Part shown: positions 34,118-45,800 of the stretch, piece after piece
Position numbering within the stretch: position 1 is the stretch's first letter
How the letters are laid out: each line of letters begins with the position of its first letter
NCBI GenBank assembly: GCA_023374045.1
Contig: CM041779.1
Coordinates: 271,594,062-271,658,061 of the forward strand
DNA length: 64,000 nucleotides
Reading direction: 5' to 3'
Origin: Limonium bicolor
Lineage: Eukaryota; Streptophyta; Magnoliopsida; Caryophyllales; Plumbaginaceae
Translations under genes and position numbers: made by a program
The notes under the pieces: model-generated
Told to the model about the DNA's origin: nothing
What the model saw: the letters and a program-made list of their open reading frames with translations, nothing else
Databases searched by the model: none

Positions 34118-37100
34118 TGAATACCCCAAATCTAATTAATATTATTAAACCATTATTTAATGGAAAATAATCCTATTATAAATCATTGCCACGCATGCAA
34201 ACCCATGCATGAGACGTTACGTAAAAACAGTCGTTTCTCCATAAACCTAAAACGCCTTAGAAGCATATGTCAAACATGACCTTGTATGACCCTCTAATAT
34301 TCAAACCAAATGTCATACAATTATTATATGAATATATAAAATATATTCCCTAAGCTATATTCAGTCAAAACGCAAAACGCTCGGGAGTGCTCACGCACGC
34401 CCCTTAAAGCACGAAAAGTCCGGAGGAGTGCCGAGGTGGCACGAACTCCTATAAAAATTAATTCCTAAGTTTTCCTAACATCATTATTATCATTCTAAAG
34501 AGAACCCACGAAGTGGTTTCACAAAATTCAGCAAAAACCACAGGATTTCTAGCGCTCCTTTTTGGCCCGGAGTGTCCCGATGGCCCGTAATTATGTCACG
34601 GGTTGATATAACCCCATATAACTCAATGTAACATCTTAGTATATGTTTATTTACCATAATAAGTGTTTTACAAACACTTGGAACTCATAAAAACAATTGG
34701 TTTCCCAAAAAGTTCCTTAGAGCACAAAAACACACCTTCGGGTGTCACGAAAATGCGTTTTACGCATTGTCTTGTAGTTTTTGACATGCCAACGAATTGG
34801 TAATCTTAAAAAGGGTTAAAATGACCTTCTAAATCAGTTGTGTTTGACTAGTCAAAAAGGTGCTCTATAGGGGCCGATTTTAAGAGCAAAAACTAGTATA
34901 AAATTTGCCTTTAAAGTTTAAAAAAGGCTTAAAACATAATGACTCATCATCCCATGTGCATAATACTTAATGGCAAAGAAATGTGGACTCATTTGACCAT
35001 AGAGCTGTCGAAATTATGCTAGAGAACATGGCCAAGTTGGCTAACAAAAACAAATACTAAAACAAAAGTAGATTCCTTTCTTTTTGCCTTTTGATTTCTT
35101 AAGCATGTGACCTTCCTTAGCTCTTCCTTAGCCTTCCTTGGCTCTACAACACCGATGGAGACCCCCATTCAACCCTTGAAATCGTGCAACACAATGAGGA
35201 AGAGGACAAGACATTAACTTAGAAAAATCAAGAGAATACCTTACTTTTCTTACCTTGTCTTCTAGCCACATTATTGTCTTTCCAACTCTTTCTTAGTCAC
35301 ACCACATGGCCGGTTTTTCATGCTGGAAAGGGGGCATTTATTGAGCCAATAACTCATGTAATAAACTAAGGGAAAGAATAGTCAAATGACATTAAAAATT
35401 GACAAAACAAAAATCAATTTCCAAGGCATTCTCTTGCATTTACGTGAGTTTAGTGTCATTTCCTCTCTTGCACTCCACACCTCCGAATTGGTAGCTCCCT
35501 AGCTCTCTCTTCTTGCTTTCATCTTCTTCCTTGAAGCTCTTAAGTCCATTAATGGAGATTTAACTTCTATCTTCATCTTTAAGGTAATTTCCTAGCATTT
35601 CTTGGCAAGCCTTGAAGCAAAACTCTTCCTAGCTTAACAACAAGTGTTCGACATCAATTAGTTCTCCAGGAGGTTGTCCAAACCAACATTAAACCAAGGA
35701 GCATCTCAAGGTTATCTTAAGGTAGTTTTAATGCTTGTAAATCCTTAAAGCACATTCTTATGTGTAACCAAGTTCTTCTTCTTCTAAGGCTCTTTTCTTC
35801 TTCATTTTCATGAAGGAAAATTCGTTCTTCATCCACCATTAGTGAGCCGAAATATAAGGAGAAAGCTTAAGGTAAATTCTTGTTAAACTACTTACAAATC
35901 TACTTAAGATCTTTGTTGAAGATCTAACTCCTAAAACTCCTTCACCCACTTGCATATAACCGAAGTGGAGCCTCAATATTACCTTGGAGAAAGCTTGGAG
36001 ATTCAAGAAGAGTTCAAGCACTTAACCACCTTGTTAAGAAGTAAGTTTACTAAGTAAATCTTTATGTTATAAGCTTTGTTAAGCTTCTAAAATTATACAA
36101 AAATTATGTCATCTCCTAGGTTAATTAAAACCGAACTATATGGTTTTATATGCCAAAAATATAATCTATAACATATATAGAAAATATTTACCTAAGACAC
36201 ATTTTTGTGTCACAAAATATTTATGTTACAAATAAATTAAGGCCGAAACTTCAGGGCAAAAATGCTTATTTTGAGCTAAGAATCATCTAAACAACATAAT
36301 TTTTACATAAGTTATATGACTCATATGAATTTATGTATAGTTATTATGATATATAAATCCACTTTTATATACTATATGGTCACCAAATAAATATGGCCGA
36401 ATGTACTAATTGATAAATAGGTATTAATGACCTACTTAGGTATATAAACTTATATCACAAAGTTTGGTGAGCTAAAAATATTTCATTAGTGCTTAAATGG
36501 CTAATTAATTAAGTTAAGTGGCTTAAATGTAATTTTTCAAAATTTAGTGTATATATTGTGAAAGCCGAGAGCTAAGGGGTATTTGGTGTAATTATAATAT
36601 AATATAAGGTTAGGAATTAAGTTTATGAATTTTAGATAATTTAAACAAGTGTTAGAATAACATTTTATTAAGTTTTTGGCCTATTATGTAATTTATAAAA
36701 AGTTGTTATGAAAGTTTGGAACTTATTGGTGGGCGAATTCATAATTAAGAGATTTATTAGGCTCACCTTTGAAATTTTGAGGAATTATATATTTAGACTT
36801 TAGTTTATAATTATTAAGAAACTATATAAAGTTTTGGGATGAAAATGTAATTAAGGAAGAATAATGACAAAGCCGAATTACTTTGGGGTTAGTTTGGTAA
36901 TTAGAATTTATATATATATTATTCGGCATTTATGGAGAATTAAATTAAAACTATAGTTTATAAGGCATTATGTAAAGTTAATAAGATTTTGTGGTTAAAT
37001 TGTAATTATAGGAAATAAATTATTATTGCCGAGAATTTAAGGGCTAAGTTGTTATTTTTGAAAGTTATAGTACTTAAAAACTATATACCAAAATATTAGT

Positions 37101-38930
37101 GTGACTATGTCATTTAGCTAATAAGAAGTTAAAACTCTATAATATAATGAGATTAGAATTTAAATATAAAGTTTTGAATTAATTGGTTGTTTTGTAAATA
37201 CCGAAATATAAGGGTAAGAATTTAGATTTAAATAATATAATCCTATATGGATATTTTGAGGAATAGAAGAAAGAATTTTAATTAAAGGAATTATGGAATT
37301 AGAACTATGGCTTATATAGTTATAAAGGAAGTTAAAAAAGAAACAATAAGTATTATTTACGACTAAAAGGAGAATAATGAGATTATAAGAATATTATGTC
37401 ATTGTAAGACATTTAAATAGTTAAGAAAATTATAAGTTGTTATGTCACTTAGACAAAAAATAACAACAAATATACGTGAATATATGAATACATATATGTA
37501 CATTAAAGGATTTATAAATAAATCAAAAAGGAATAACAAATAAGTTATATTATTAAATATGAGGTGATTAAAAGAATAAACCTCACATGAAATAACAAAT
37601 ATGAGATTTGTTAAAAGATCAAATAAGATTATTAATAGGGTAACATAAATTAACCCTCTCAATTAATCCTATTCTAGGACTTTGTTTGACCAGACGTTGA
37701 CCGGGAATTAACAAGTTCAGTCTACGGTGAACGGTATGGGATTCTTGCAACCTGTTTTCTACCGGATTACACCGCTTGTGTGCTATCTGTTGTTTGAATT
37801 AACGACCAAGATAATTAATGTAAAATGTTGTTTACTCTTGTGCGCTGTTGTATTATTTTATGTGCGTGAATGATGCTGACTACTACGTGTATGTCCCACG
37901 CATACAAACACTACTATACCAGTGGATTAAATACCTGCGCTTCAGTATACCGAGGACTTGTACTCAAGTCTCTCACTAACTTCACTTTATAACAACGTCA
38001 TTATCCTAAACGTGATAATTGACAATACACATGGTGTTTTGTTTAACGTCTTAATATGACATTAACAATTCTATACTACGAGAACGAGGAGCCCAGTTGG
38101 ATCTGGCCATGCATGCTACAGGAGCTGTACCTGTCTCAGGTCGTCTCCTATCTACGTCGCGACGGAACTTTCAGTTGGGAGGAAGACTCTATTCCTCCCG
38201 GGTTTCTAATGCCCTTCAGTTTGAGGAAGACTTCATTCCTCTAGTGGGATTCTATTTCTCACGCCTCTCAGTTCAGGGTTTAACTACGTTATCTCCTGGG
38301 GTTTTTATACCCAACCTTTCAATCTAACGAGGTCACTATACCTCCACTATTTAAGATATCAGTTATACCTGTCAGTCCCATTGTGTGGACCGACTATCAT
38401 TAAAGAATTTCAGTTCAGCTAACACGACCTTCTGTGTCTTGTTCTATGTGACATATTGTCCTTGTATGGATACTTGTTATTATCAGACTATGCTCGTTTA
38501 CAGCTTTATAAAAATGAACTGCATGTGTTCGACAAAGTAGTTGGTGTGGCCCGGTAGACGATGGGCTGCACGTTTTCCATACCAGCATTGTTTGCTGAGC
38601 CCCTTTGGGGGCACCCCCATTTTTCAGGTACCTGAAGTTAAGAAGATTACCACACCGAGTGTAGGTGGGGTAGATTCAAGCTATGGGAGTCTTCTTCTAG
38701 ACATTTTTTACTTAAGTATTTTACATTAGAGTTTGATTCCTAGTATCTCGGATTGTATTCGTATTCAGACCGTGACTTTTGGAGTTTGTATTTGGAGTTA
38801 GCCTTGTTGGTCACAAGGGTGGCCAACGGCATTGTAATACCGCCCGGTTTTGATTTATTTCCGCTGCAGTTGTAATTTATTTGGGAGTGATCGCCGTTCA
38901 GATTATTGGATTTCGGGTTGGGATGTTACA
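34118..38930 (+). mobile_element. Solo LTR D, 4.81 kb, TSD TATGG
   Basis: Starts TGAATACCCCAAATC and ends GGGATGTTACA, with TATGG on both sides (34,113-34,117 and 38,931-38,935). The empty target site is visible in the first copy near 18,829 (ATGGCGTGG). It carries the 3' module (38,581-38,628), TTCAGACCGTGAC (about 38,763) and TTTATTTCCGCTGC (about 38,863). The interior 36,040-37,660 is AT-rich and gene-free. No internal retroelement region is present. Confidence 0.93.
38177..38241 (+). repeat. Paired hairpins in solo LTR D
   Basis: GGGAGGAA/TTCCTCCC (38,177-38,199) and GAGGAA/TTCCTC (38,223-38,241) are two related hairpins with similar loops (GACTCTA, GACTTCA). They are this LTR's counterpart of the hairpin arrays in the other LTRs. 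Confidence 0.7.
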
Positions 38931-39790
38931 TATGGCGTGGGGGATCTAGCCTACATCCCCAACAATTTAAGAATGTTGTTTATTGCCAGTGAGTGTCCTG
39001 CTGCCGGCTAGGGTTAACTAAGCCCTACGAAAATAAACAACGAACTAAGGGTTAACCAGTTCCCAATGAGATAACGGTTGGCATATATAAGATAAGGTTG
39101 AGATAAGTTGCAACCATTCCTATTTAAAGGATGGTTGTATTATAAGACTAAGATAAGCTACATCCATTCCTTTTTAAAGGTTGGTTGTTTCTAAGACTAA
39201 GATAAGACTAAGATTGAGGTAGATAGGATGGACTAAGATTAAGAGGAAACATAACTTAAGGAGTTAAATAATTAACTCTCTAATTAAGGGAACGCATTTA
39301 AGTCGTTCAATTGGTTGAACTTTGATTGTTCATATTTAGATTGTTGTTTATTGCACTTTCTATTATGTTGTGCATCTAATCAACCTCCATGCTATCGACA
39401 ATTAGTCGTCGTAGCCACGTTAGCTTGGGGGCCATGAGAGGATCGTACCAGCATTCGTGCTGACCCCCTTTGGGGCTGTTTTTATTACACAGGTGAACAT
39501 CAAGAGGCGGCCGTCACGAGAGTAAGAAGGGGTACAAGTGTTACGGGTTAAGTGAGGCCTACGAGTTGTGCATGTACACTCGTATGGCAATTGAGTTAGT
39601 AAGATGTATAGGATGTGAGGGGATTGTAAGAAGGATATGTATTTGGTTAAGGTTGTTATGTACTAATGTTCGGTATATTCTGTAGTCAGACCGTGGCAAG
39701 GTCCTGGAGTGTAAAGAATTCCGCTGTGACATGTATATATATATGCTATTAAGTTTCGAGACCACATTGGGATTGAGTTGGGGTGTTACA

Positions 39791-41106
39791 AAACCCCAGA
39801 TCAATACTGGGGGCAATCTGAGCTCAGGATCCTCATCTTTAATCTTTCATTTAAGTGTGTGAACTAGTCTCTGAGTGAAATTCGCAAGAGTGTCTTGAGC
39901 AGAAAAACCATGAGCGAATGAGCGTGTCATCTTTACACGGCTCCGGTGAGACCACATTCAAAGGTGAGGTAAAATGCATAACTCTGATTGAAGGAGATAA
40001 CTTGTAGATTTACACTTAGACTTGCGAAACGTAACAAAGAACGGATACACAACTATCAGGAATGACGAAGCACCTAGATACAGCACCACACAGCCAAAAG
40101 CTTGTGAACCCTGACATTAAACCCTAGACCCCCCCCCCCCCCCCCCGCGCTGAGCCTTTCATATATCCCTTTTCGATATTATGAACTCCACAAAATACCC
40201 AGCCGATGATGAATTTCCAACCCGGTGACCAAAGGCAGCAAGGAGCCAGATTCTCGGATAATGTTTTCATCAGTCCAAAGAAGCAACACCACTATCAGCA
40301 TGACGAAGTGATCCGCAAATGGTCCCAGAGTGACATAGGATCTAAAGAGCTCACATCAAAACAGTTCTTAAAACCCAAAACCGGGAGACACAAGAACCCC
40401 GAGGGCGAAGTTAAGGAAGGATAAAAAAGGCTAACCCGAAGTGCCTCGTAGAAATCCAAATGTCAAAAAGAAGAGAAATGGTGTAAAGAACGACTTCAAA
40501 AGTCCAGAAGCTTGAAAACTACGTCAACACGAAGCAGCTAGATGACTTCAAGGCAAGGAAGATGAATCCGAGAGAAGATGCAAGGTGCAGCTTTGGTCAC
40601 CCCTTTAAGCTCCACATACCTCAAACATCCCTCCATGGTCCCGTTGTCTTTCATCACACCCTATGGCCACGTTATAAGCCTCAAAGACTTCCGACTTGGT
40701 AGTTATGTATCCAATCACGTGAAAGTAACGGATCGAATGCGTAAATCCAAAAAATATCAAATTCAATGGTCTAGAAGTTGTGACCGTAAGTGAGAAACGA
40801 GTGCAAACACCAAACACGCCGAGTATAGGTTAGGAAGCACCAAATCAAAGCATAAGCCTTAACCCTGTGAGGACGGGACTCATTTGCAGGTTTAATCAAA
40901 GAAAATACTGGGGGCAATCGATCATTCCGATCAATTGCCATGAACTCTAGCTCAGATTGTCATAAGGGAAAAATACTGGGGGCAATTGTTGGTTCCAACA
41001 ATTGCTATGACAACACCAATTGAAACCAGAAGCTTAAGCACCACCAACATTATCACCACACAGGCCCACATAAGCCTTACCTCTACACCATCGTTGAGCA
41101 GAAATA
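39791..41106 (+). other. Tat-type 3' internal region with three polypurine-like motifs
   Basis: Continues the flank shared with 19,685-20,028 up to a run of 18 C (40,129-40,146), where the copies diverge. AATACTGGGGGCAAT occurs at about 39,803, 40,905 and 40,973, each followed by a short palindromic string. A short frame at 40,206-40,424 (Gln/Lys-rich) resembles no protein I can name. The text around 40,660-40,720 has a looser relative near 58,530 in the Ogre-like element. I infer the 3' untranslated part of a Tat-type element. Confidence 0.5.
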
Positions 41107-42521
41107 TGTGACCATCTCTACCTAGGCAGTGTACCTATCGTTTTGCGGAATAGTGAATTGAGTGGGGGGTTGCCGATCTCAGGGACCTCGTTCAATTAAT
41201 TAACAATTTATTTACTAACTGAGAACTAAACTAAGAAAACAGGAAACATCACTTTTCAGGTTTTACTTAATTTAATAAAAAGGATGACCAAGCAAACTAA
41301 CATAAAATAATAAAACAGTAAAATAAACTAAGTAAATAAATAAAGAGTAAAACTCTAAATAAAAGGAAGCACCCCGGATTGTTTTGCAAACCTTCACTTT
41401 CTATTCTATTAGTAAACTCTCCCCTAATTATGCAATAAACTCAGAAACTTTAATTAATTCGTCAACGGCTAAGTCTAATGAATCCTAACCAGTTGCTAGA
41501 ACTAGCAGCATACTCTAATCCGGACACAACTAATCGCATAAAGAACAATTTCTATTTGAGACCGATTAACCTATAGGCGGGATCACGCTTCTAGTCGTTA
41601 ATCAGGTTTAATTCCTATGTCTTGTTATCTATCTCAGCTCTCGCATGTTGATTAGAAAACTACAAATATAGCTTTAATAATTGATCAGAGAATTAAACCA
41701 CATGAAGAACTGGAATTAAACTATTGCAATAATGAATTCGACAAGAGATTACAAAATAAATATAAAGATCCGGCCTGCTACCCCAACCCGGGGAGCTAAA
41801 CTAACTACGCTAACATGACTATAAAAATAACAAAAACAATAAAGGAATAACACATTGAACAGATTAGAGAAAAGGGAAGAAGAAACTCTGTTAGAAGAAC
41901 TTTGCTCCGTCTTCTGTCATCACGTATCTCTGCATTAATCCTCTGCTAGAAGTGTGGGGTGTAATAATGGTGGACTTGTGGGTGTGGAATAGTAGTGGAT
42001 AGTGGAGGCATACGCCTCTGTTGAGGCGCGGCGTCAATGCGGGCGTAACTCCCCTCGTCGAACCCTAGACTTCATTTTATATAGCAGCCACCACCTCTTT
42101 AATCTATCTTTTGATGATATGCTACGTCAAATAGATAGATCATGAGACATGTGCTTCCGCCAAAGACTTGCATGGTTGTGATCGTGAATATTGGTGGCAT
42201 GTAAAACGTGCTGTAGCTATGAAATAAAGATGATGAGAAATCATTTGCCGTGAGAATTATGTTTTTGTGTGAGTGCTAGTGATTAGCAAATGATGATTAT
42301 AATAATTGAATCATCATTATGCTTTTGTTATGCAGCCGTGAATCTCATATATATATATATAATATATTGCAATTTTCCTGCATTTGACACATAAAATATA
42401 TCAGCTCTCATCTAAACATAAATTTATGGAAAAACATATGATAAGTGAGAAATATGACATGAATTGTTATAAAAATAGGAAGAATTATAACCCTAAAACT
42501 AGATATATTTCGCACTTATCA
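41107..42521 (-). mobile_element. Minus-strand 3' LTR, about 1.4 kb
   Basis: On the minus strand it starts TGATAAGTGCGAAATATATC (42,521) directly after a purine-rich tract (AAGTGAGAGGAAGTT, 42,522-42,536) and ends ATGGTCACA at 41,107. The purine tract identifies it as a 3' LTR. This family differs from the TGAAATACCCC LTRs. No coding text inside. Confidence 0.7.
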
Positions 42522-43521
42522 AACTTCCTCTCACTTAGCTTTTGCTTGTCCTCAAGCAAATAAAGAATATGTCTACTTTTAAGCACTGTAGTATCAAAAC
42601 TCAGGAATAAACAAGTGCCGAAGGAAAACAAGCAAAATGACAATCAAAAGAATAGTTCTGCTATTTGCTGTAGGTTTTCGGAAACAGTGAAAAAGAGTGA
42701 TGTTAAAAGCATGGAGAAGTTAGATTATACAAACTGAAATAGAATAGTTTGGGATCTTCCACCATTTCTTTCCTCTAACCTTTGGATGACAAGGGGTGTG
42801 AAGTAACACCGTATTCCGTGATACCTTTCAACACCACATACTCATGATCAGAATAAGCAAGATCGAATTACACATTTAACTTTTCAAAGTTCCTTTTCCT
42901 TAACATTCTATTCTGCCATTTGCATATTTAATTCATCCCCTCAGACTTTTCTCTTCACCCATGTAGCGGCTTTGGGCCTTCTATCCCAGATCACAAGACC
43001 TTAGGTAGACGGGTGATGAAGCACCCCCAAGGACTTAACAACCGAATGAAGAGGCCTGTTTTGGTTCAAAAATAAATTTCAATTCAGATCAGCGGAGTAC
43101 CTTGCCTTATCCTTTCATACCAAACATTCTTATCATTCCCAAAATCCCAAACTAGACTAATTCAGTTTTCATAATCAGCTAATCCACCAAATTTCAGTGA
43201 AAATGGATTCAATTTGGATAAAACTATACATACAAACAACCAAAAGCAGAAAGATTCTTGAGGTGGCCATCAGGCTTGTTTTCAAACCCTCAACAAAAAT
43301 TTTCACCTGAATATTCAATATTTATGGCACTTAAAGAAGCATTCTTTCAAAATAGAGACAACCAAAAACAATGAGGCATTAGTGCAATGTCAATATTTAG
43401 AAAGTACCCCTACTTCCTCACACTTAAGAGGAGCAATGTCCTCATTGTTCACAAATTAAAACCAAGAAAAGGACTTTCTAAATATTGCAAACTCATTAAG
43501 GATTTCATTAAGGACAATAAT
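42522..43521 (-). other. 3' internal region of the minus-strand element
   Basis: The minus strand has GCTTGAGGACAAGCAAAAGC next to the polypurine tract, and farther upstream a CAATGAGGACATTGCTCCTC string near 43,430-43,450. Both are strings I associate with the 3' ends of plant Ty3/gypsy elements. It is cut at 43,522 by another LTR. No pol domain is visible. Confidence 0.55.
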
Positions 43522-45800
43522 TGTAACACCCCCCGTAATAAACATCCAGTAGTACAACCAGCTCCTAGCCTTAATACAAGACAACTATGCAGCGGATTCT
43601 CAACATCATCCGGGTGTCACAGACGCCAACCACCCACGTGGTTGACAGACCACATTACCAACATCAAGTTACGTCTGCATGACTGGAAACAGCCCTCAAT
43701 ACAAACTCATAAACAATACATAGTACAGTTCCCGATTACCGAGTGTCTACAACAAAGTTACCAAATCTTAAACTAAGAATTACATCTCGGGTTTGGTATC
43801 AACCCATATATTACCCATACTACTACAAACTTAAAAGTCATGCCCTGATGGACTACCCCCATGGTAGCCATCCCGCCTACGCTCCGTTATCGTCCGCACA
43901 ATACCTGAAAAAAATTGGGTGTAAAGGACTCAGCAAACTACACTGAGTATGACGTGTGTAGCCCGTATGTTACCGGGCCACACGACTACTTGTCGAATAT
44001 TATTAAGTCCATTTCATGCTATAATAAAGCAGTAAAAACACCACACATTACAACATAGTATCATACATACTTAAGGTAGTAAACATTAGCAATCATGTAC
44101 ATAATAAAAACGTGTGCATAGGTATGTAATACCCATGATCCTCCACTATGGGATCGTACGAGCGTTGTGTGTTTTCATTTCTTTTCTCTTGTTCCCTTAA
44201 AGTGTATTTTCTTTCTCTTCCTTGCACCAGGTCTGGGGATGTAATTAGATCCCGTGACCATCTCGTGTAGGTGCTATCTTTCCTTGTTTCTTTAAGGGTT
44301 ATTTGTGAATTCTCTTATCACCACAATTTGGAGTACATCTTGTCCATAGCTAATCCTCCATTCCCGGATAGATCTTTCTCTCTCTGTTGTTTTTAAATGT
44401 TACTGACCATTGCCCCGGATACCAAGGGTCCGTTCCCCCCTCCCTATTCCTTATCCATGTTACTAGCCTCTGCCCCGGATACAAAGGGTCCGTCTCCCTA
44501 TGCCTCTTAATGCTCTGGTCTCTACCCCGGATACAAAGGGTCTGTTCCCTATTCCTTTTTATGCTCTGGTCTCTACCCCGGATACGAAGGGTCAGTCTCC
44601 CTACTCCTTTTTATGCTCTGGTCTCTACCCCGGATACGAAGGGTCCGTCTCCCTATTCCTTTCAATATCATTGGTCTCTACCCCGGATACAAAGGGTCTG
44701 TATCCCTATTCCTCTTTATTTTATTGGTCTTTACCCCGGATACAAAGGGTCTGTCTCCATATTCCTCTTTATTTTATTGGTCTTTACCCCGGATACAAAG
44801 GGTCCGTCTCCCTATTCATTCTTAACGGGTATTGGCTTATCATCATCATTGATAGTTCGACACCATAGTGGGTGTCATTAGAGGTCCTCTATAGTTAAGA
44901 GGAGTTTTCTCTTTATGTAGTTCCTTTGTTTGTTTACGAAGTTCGTTGTGTTTCATCTCAAGGATTCATCAACGAGAAGGGACTACACTACTGTGTGCAC
45001 GCAAACAATATGCATAATAATAGCAAGCAGGTAAGCAAGGAAGATAATCAATCCATTCACATGCCTTACACAAGCTCACAACAAACAAATAAGCACGGTA
45101 AAACAAACATCCGTTTTCATGCATTAGTCTTGTGGTCATAAACAAACAAGGCACACAGCACACATGCCGTGTAACACGGCAACATACGAACCACACATGT
45201 CCATACCTGATTTAGAAGCAAGAGTTGTCTCACACACACATGTAGTCCCAGCTGGCGTTCGTTACGGCCCTAACGGTAATTAAGAACGATTGGTCAGTTT
45301 ATGATTTTATGCACAACCGTTGTGGCATGGTGCTAGCTTATTTTATGCTAGCATGTACAATTTCCTAGGCGAATCTTTAAATGCTCAGTTTATATTAACC
45401 CTTAGAAACTTTCCATGCATTAATTCTAGGCTTATCTTACTCTTAGGACATTCACTTAGTCAACTCACACGTTAATTAAGTCCTTTCCTTTAGCTAGCGT
45501 TTTAGAGTATACGAACGCTAATCATGTAACAAGCTTATATGAGACAGGCTTAACTCGTCTAAAGTGTATTCCCTCCTTAGCTAAATAGTTATGTTTTAAG
45601 CTCATTAATCACGCAATAGCGCTCCTCAAATATTTCCGAAACTCCTTTATACTGAGGCCTAAGTGTTTCAAAACTGGAACGAGGTTCTTGTACATAACCT
45701 TATATTATAACACTTTTAATGTGTCTAAGGGTGTCTAAACTTCCCAAGATGTTACATAAGTTTAGCTAGATACATTAGGAGGGTTTTGGGGTTATTATCA
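43522..45800 (-). mobile_element. Minus-strand LTR F of the GTTACA family
   Basis: The plus strand begins TGTAACACCCCCC at 43,522 with GCAGCGGAT just inside, a CCACCCACGTGG stem near 43,635 and the reversed 3' module at 43,903-43,940. The far end is uncertain; GGGGTTATTATCA at 45,788-45,800 would be a degenerate TGATAATAACCCC start. The tandem repeat from 45,770 could instead belong to a longer LTR. No target duplication is clear. Confidence 0.55.
44405..44825 (-). repeat. 52-bp x 8 minisatellite in LTR F
   Basis: CCCCGGATA recurs at 44,413, 44,473, 44,525, 44,576, 44,628, 44,681, 44,733 and 44,787. Each unit contains CCGGATACAAAGGGTCCG, which can pair CGGA with TCCG. All three plus-strand frames stay open here (44,387-44,881 and others), which reflects the repeat and not a gene. 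Confidence 0.9.

Larger units (their letters stand above)
33872..39790 (+). mobile_element. Second copy of solo LTR B (3' part), split by solo LTR D
   Basis: 33,872-34,117 and 38,931-39,790 together match 18,592-19,684 in order, including the 3' module (39,447-39,493) and the GGGTGTTACA end followed by AAACC. The contig begins inside this LTR, so its 5' 4 kb is missing. Differences from the first copy are dominated by single-base indels. The flank after 39,790 also matches that after 19,684, showing a duplicated or allelic locus rather than an independent insertion. Confidence 0.85.

Noticed and set aside
44387..44881. 164-aa ORF with repeated PGYKGSVS-type peptides
   Set aside because: It is the 52-bp minisatellite translated; all three frames are open and no start context or domain supports a protein.
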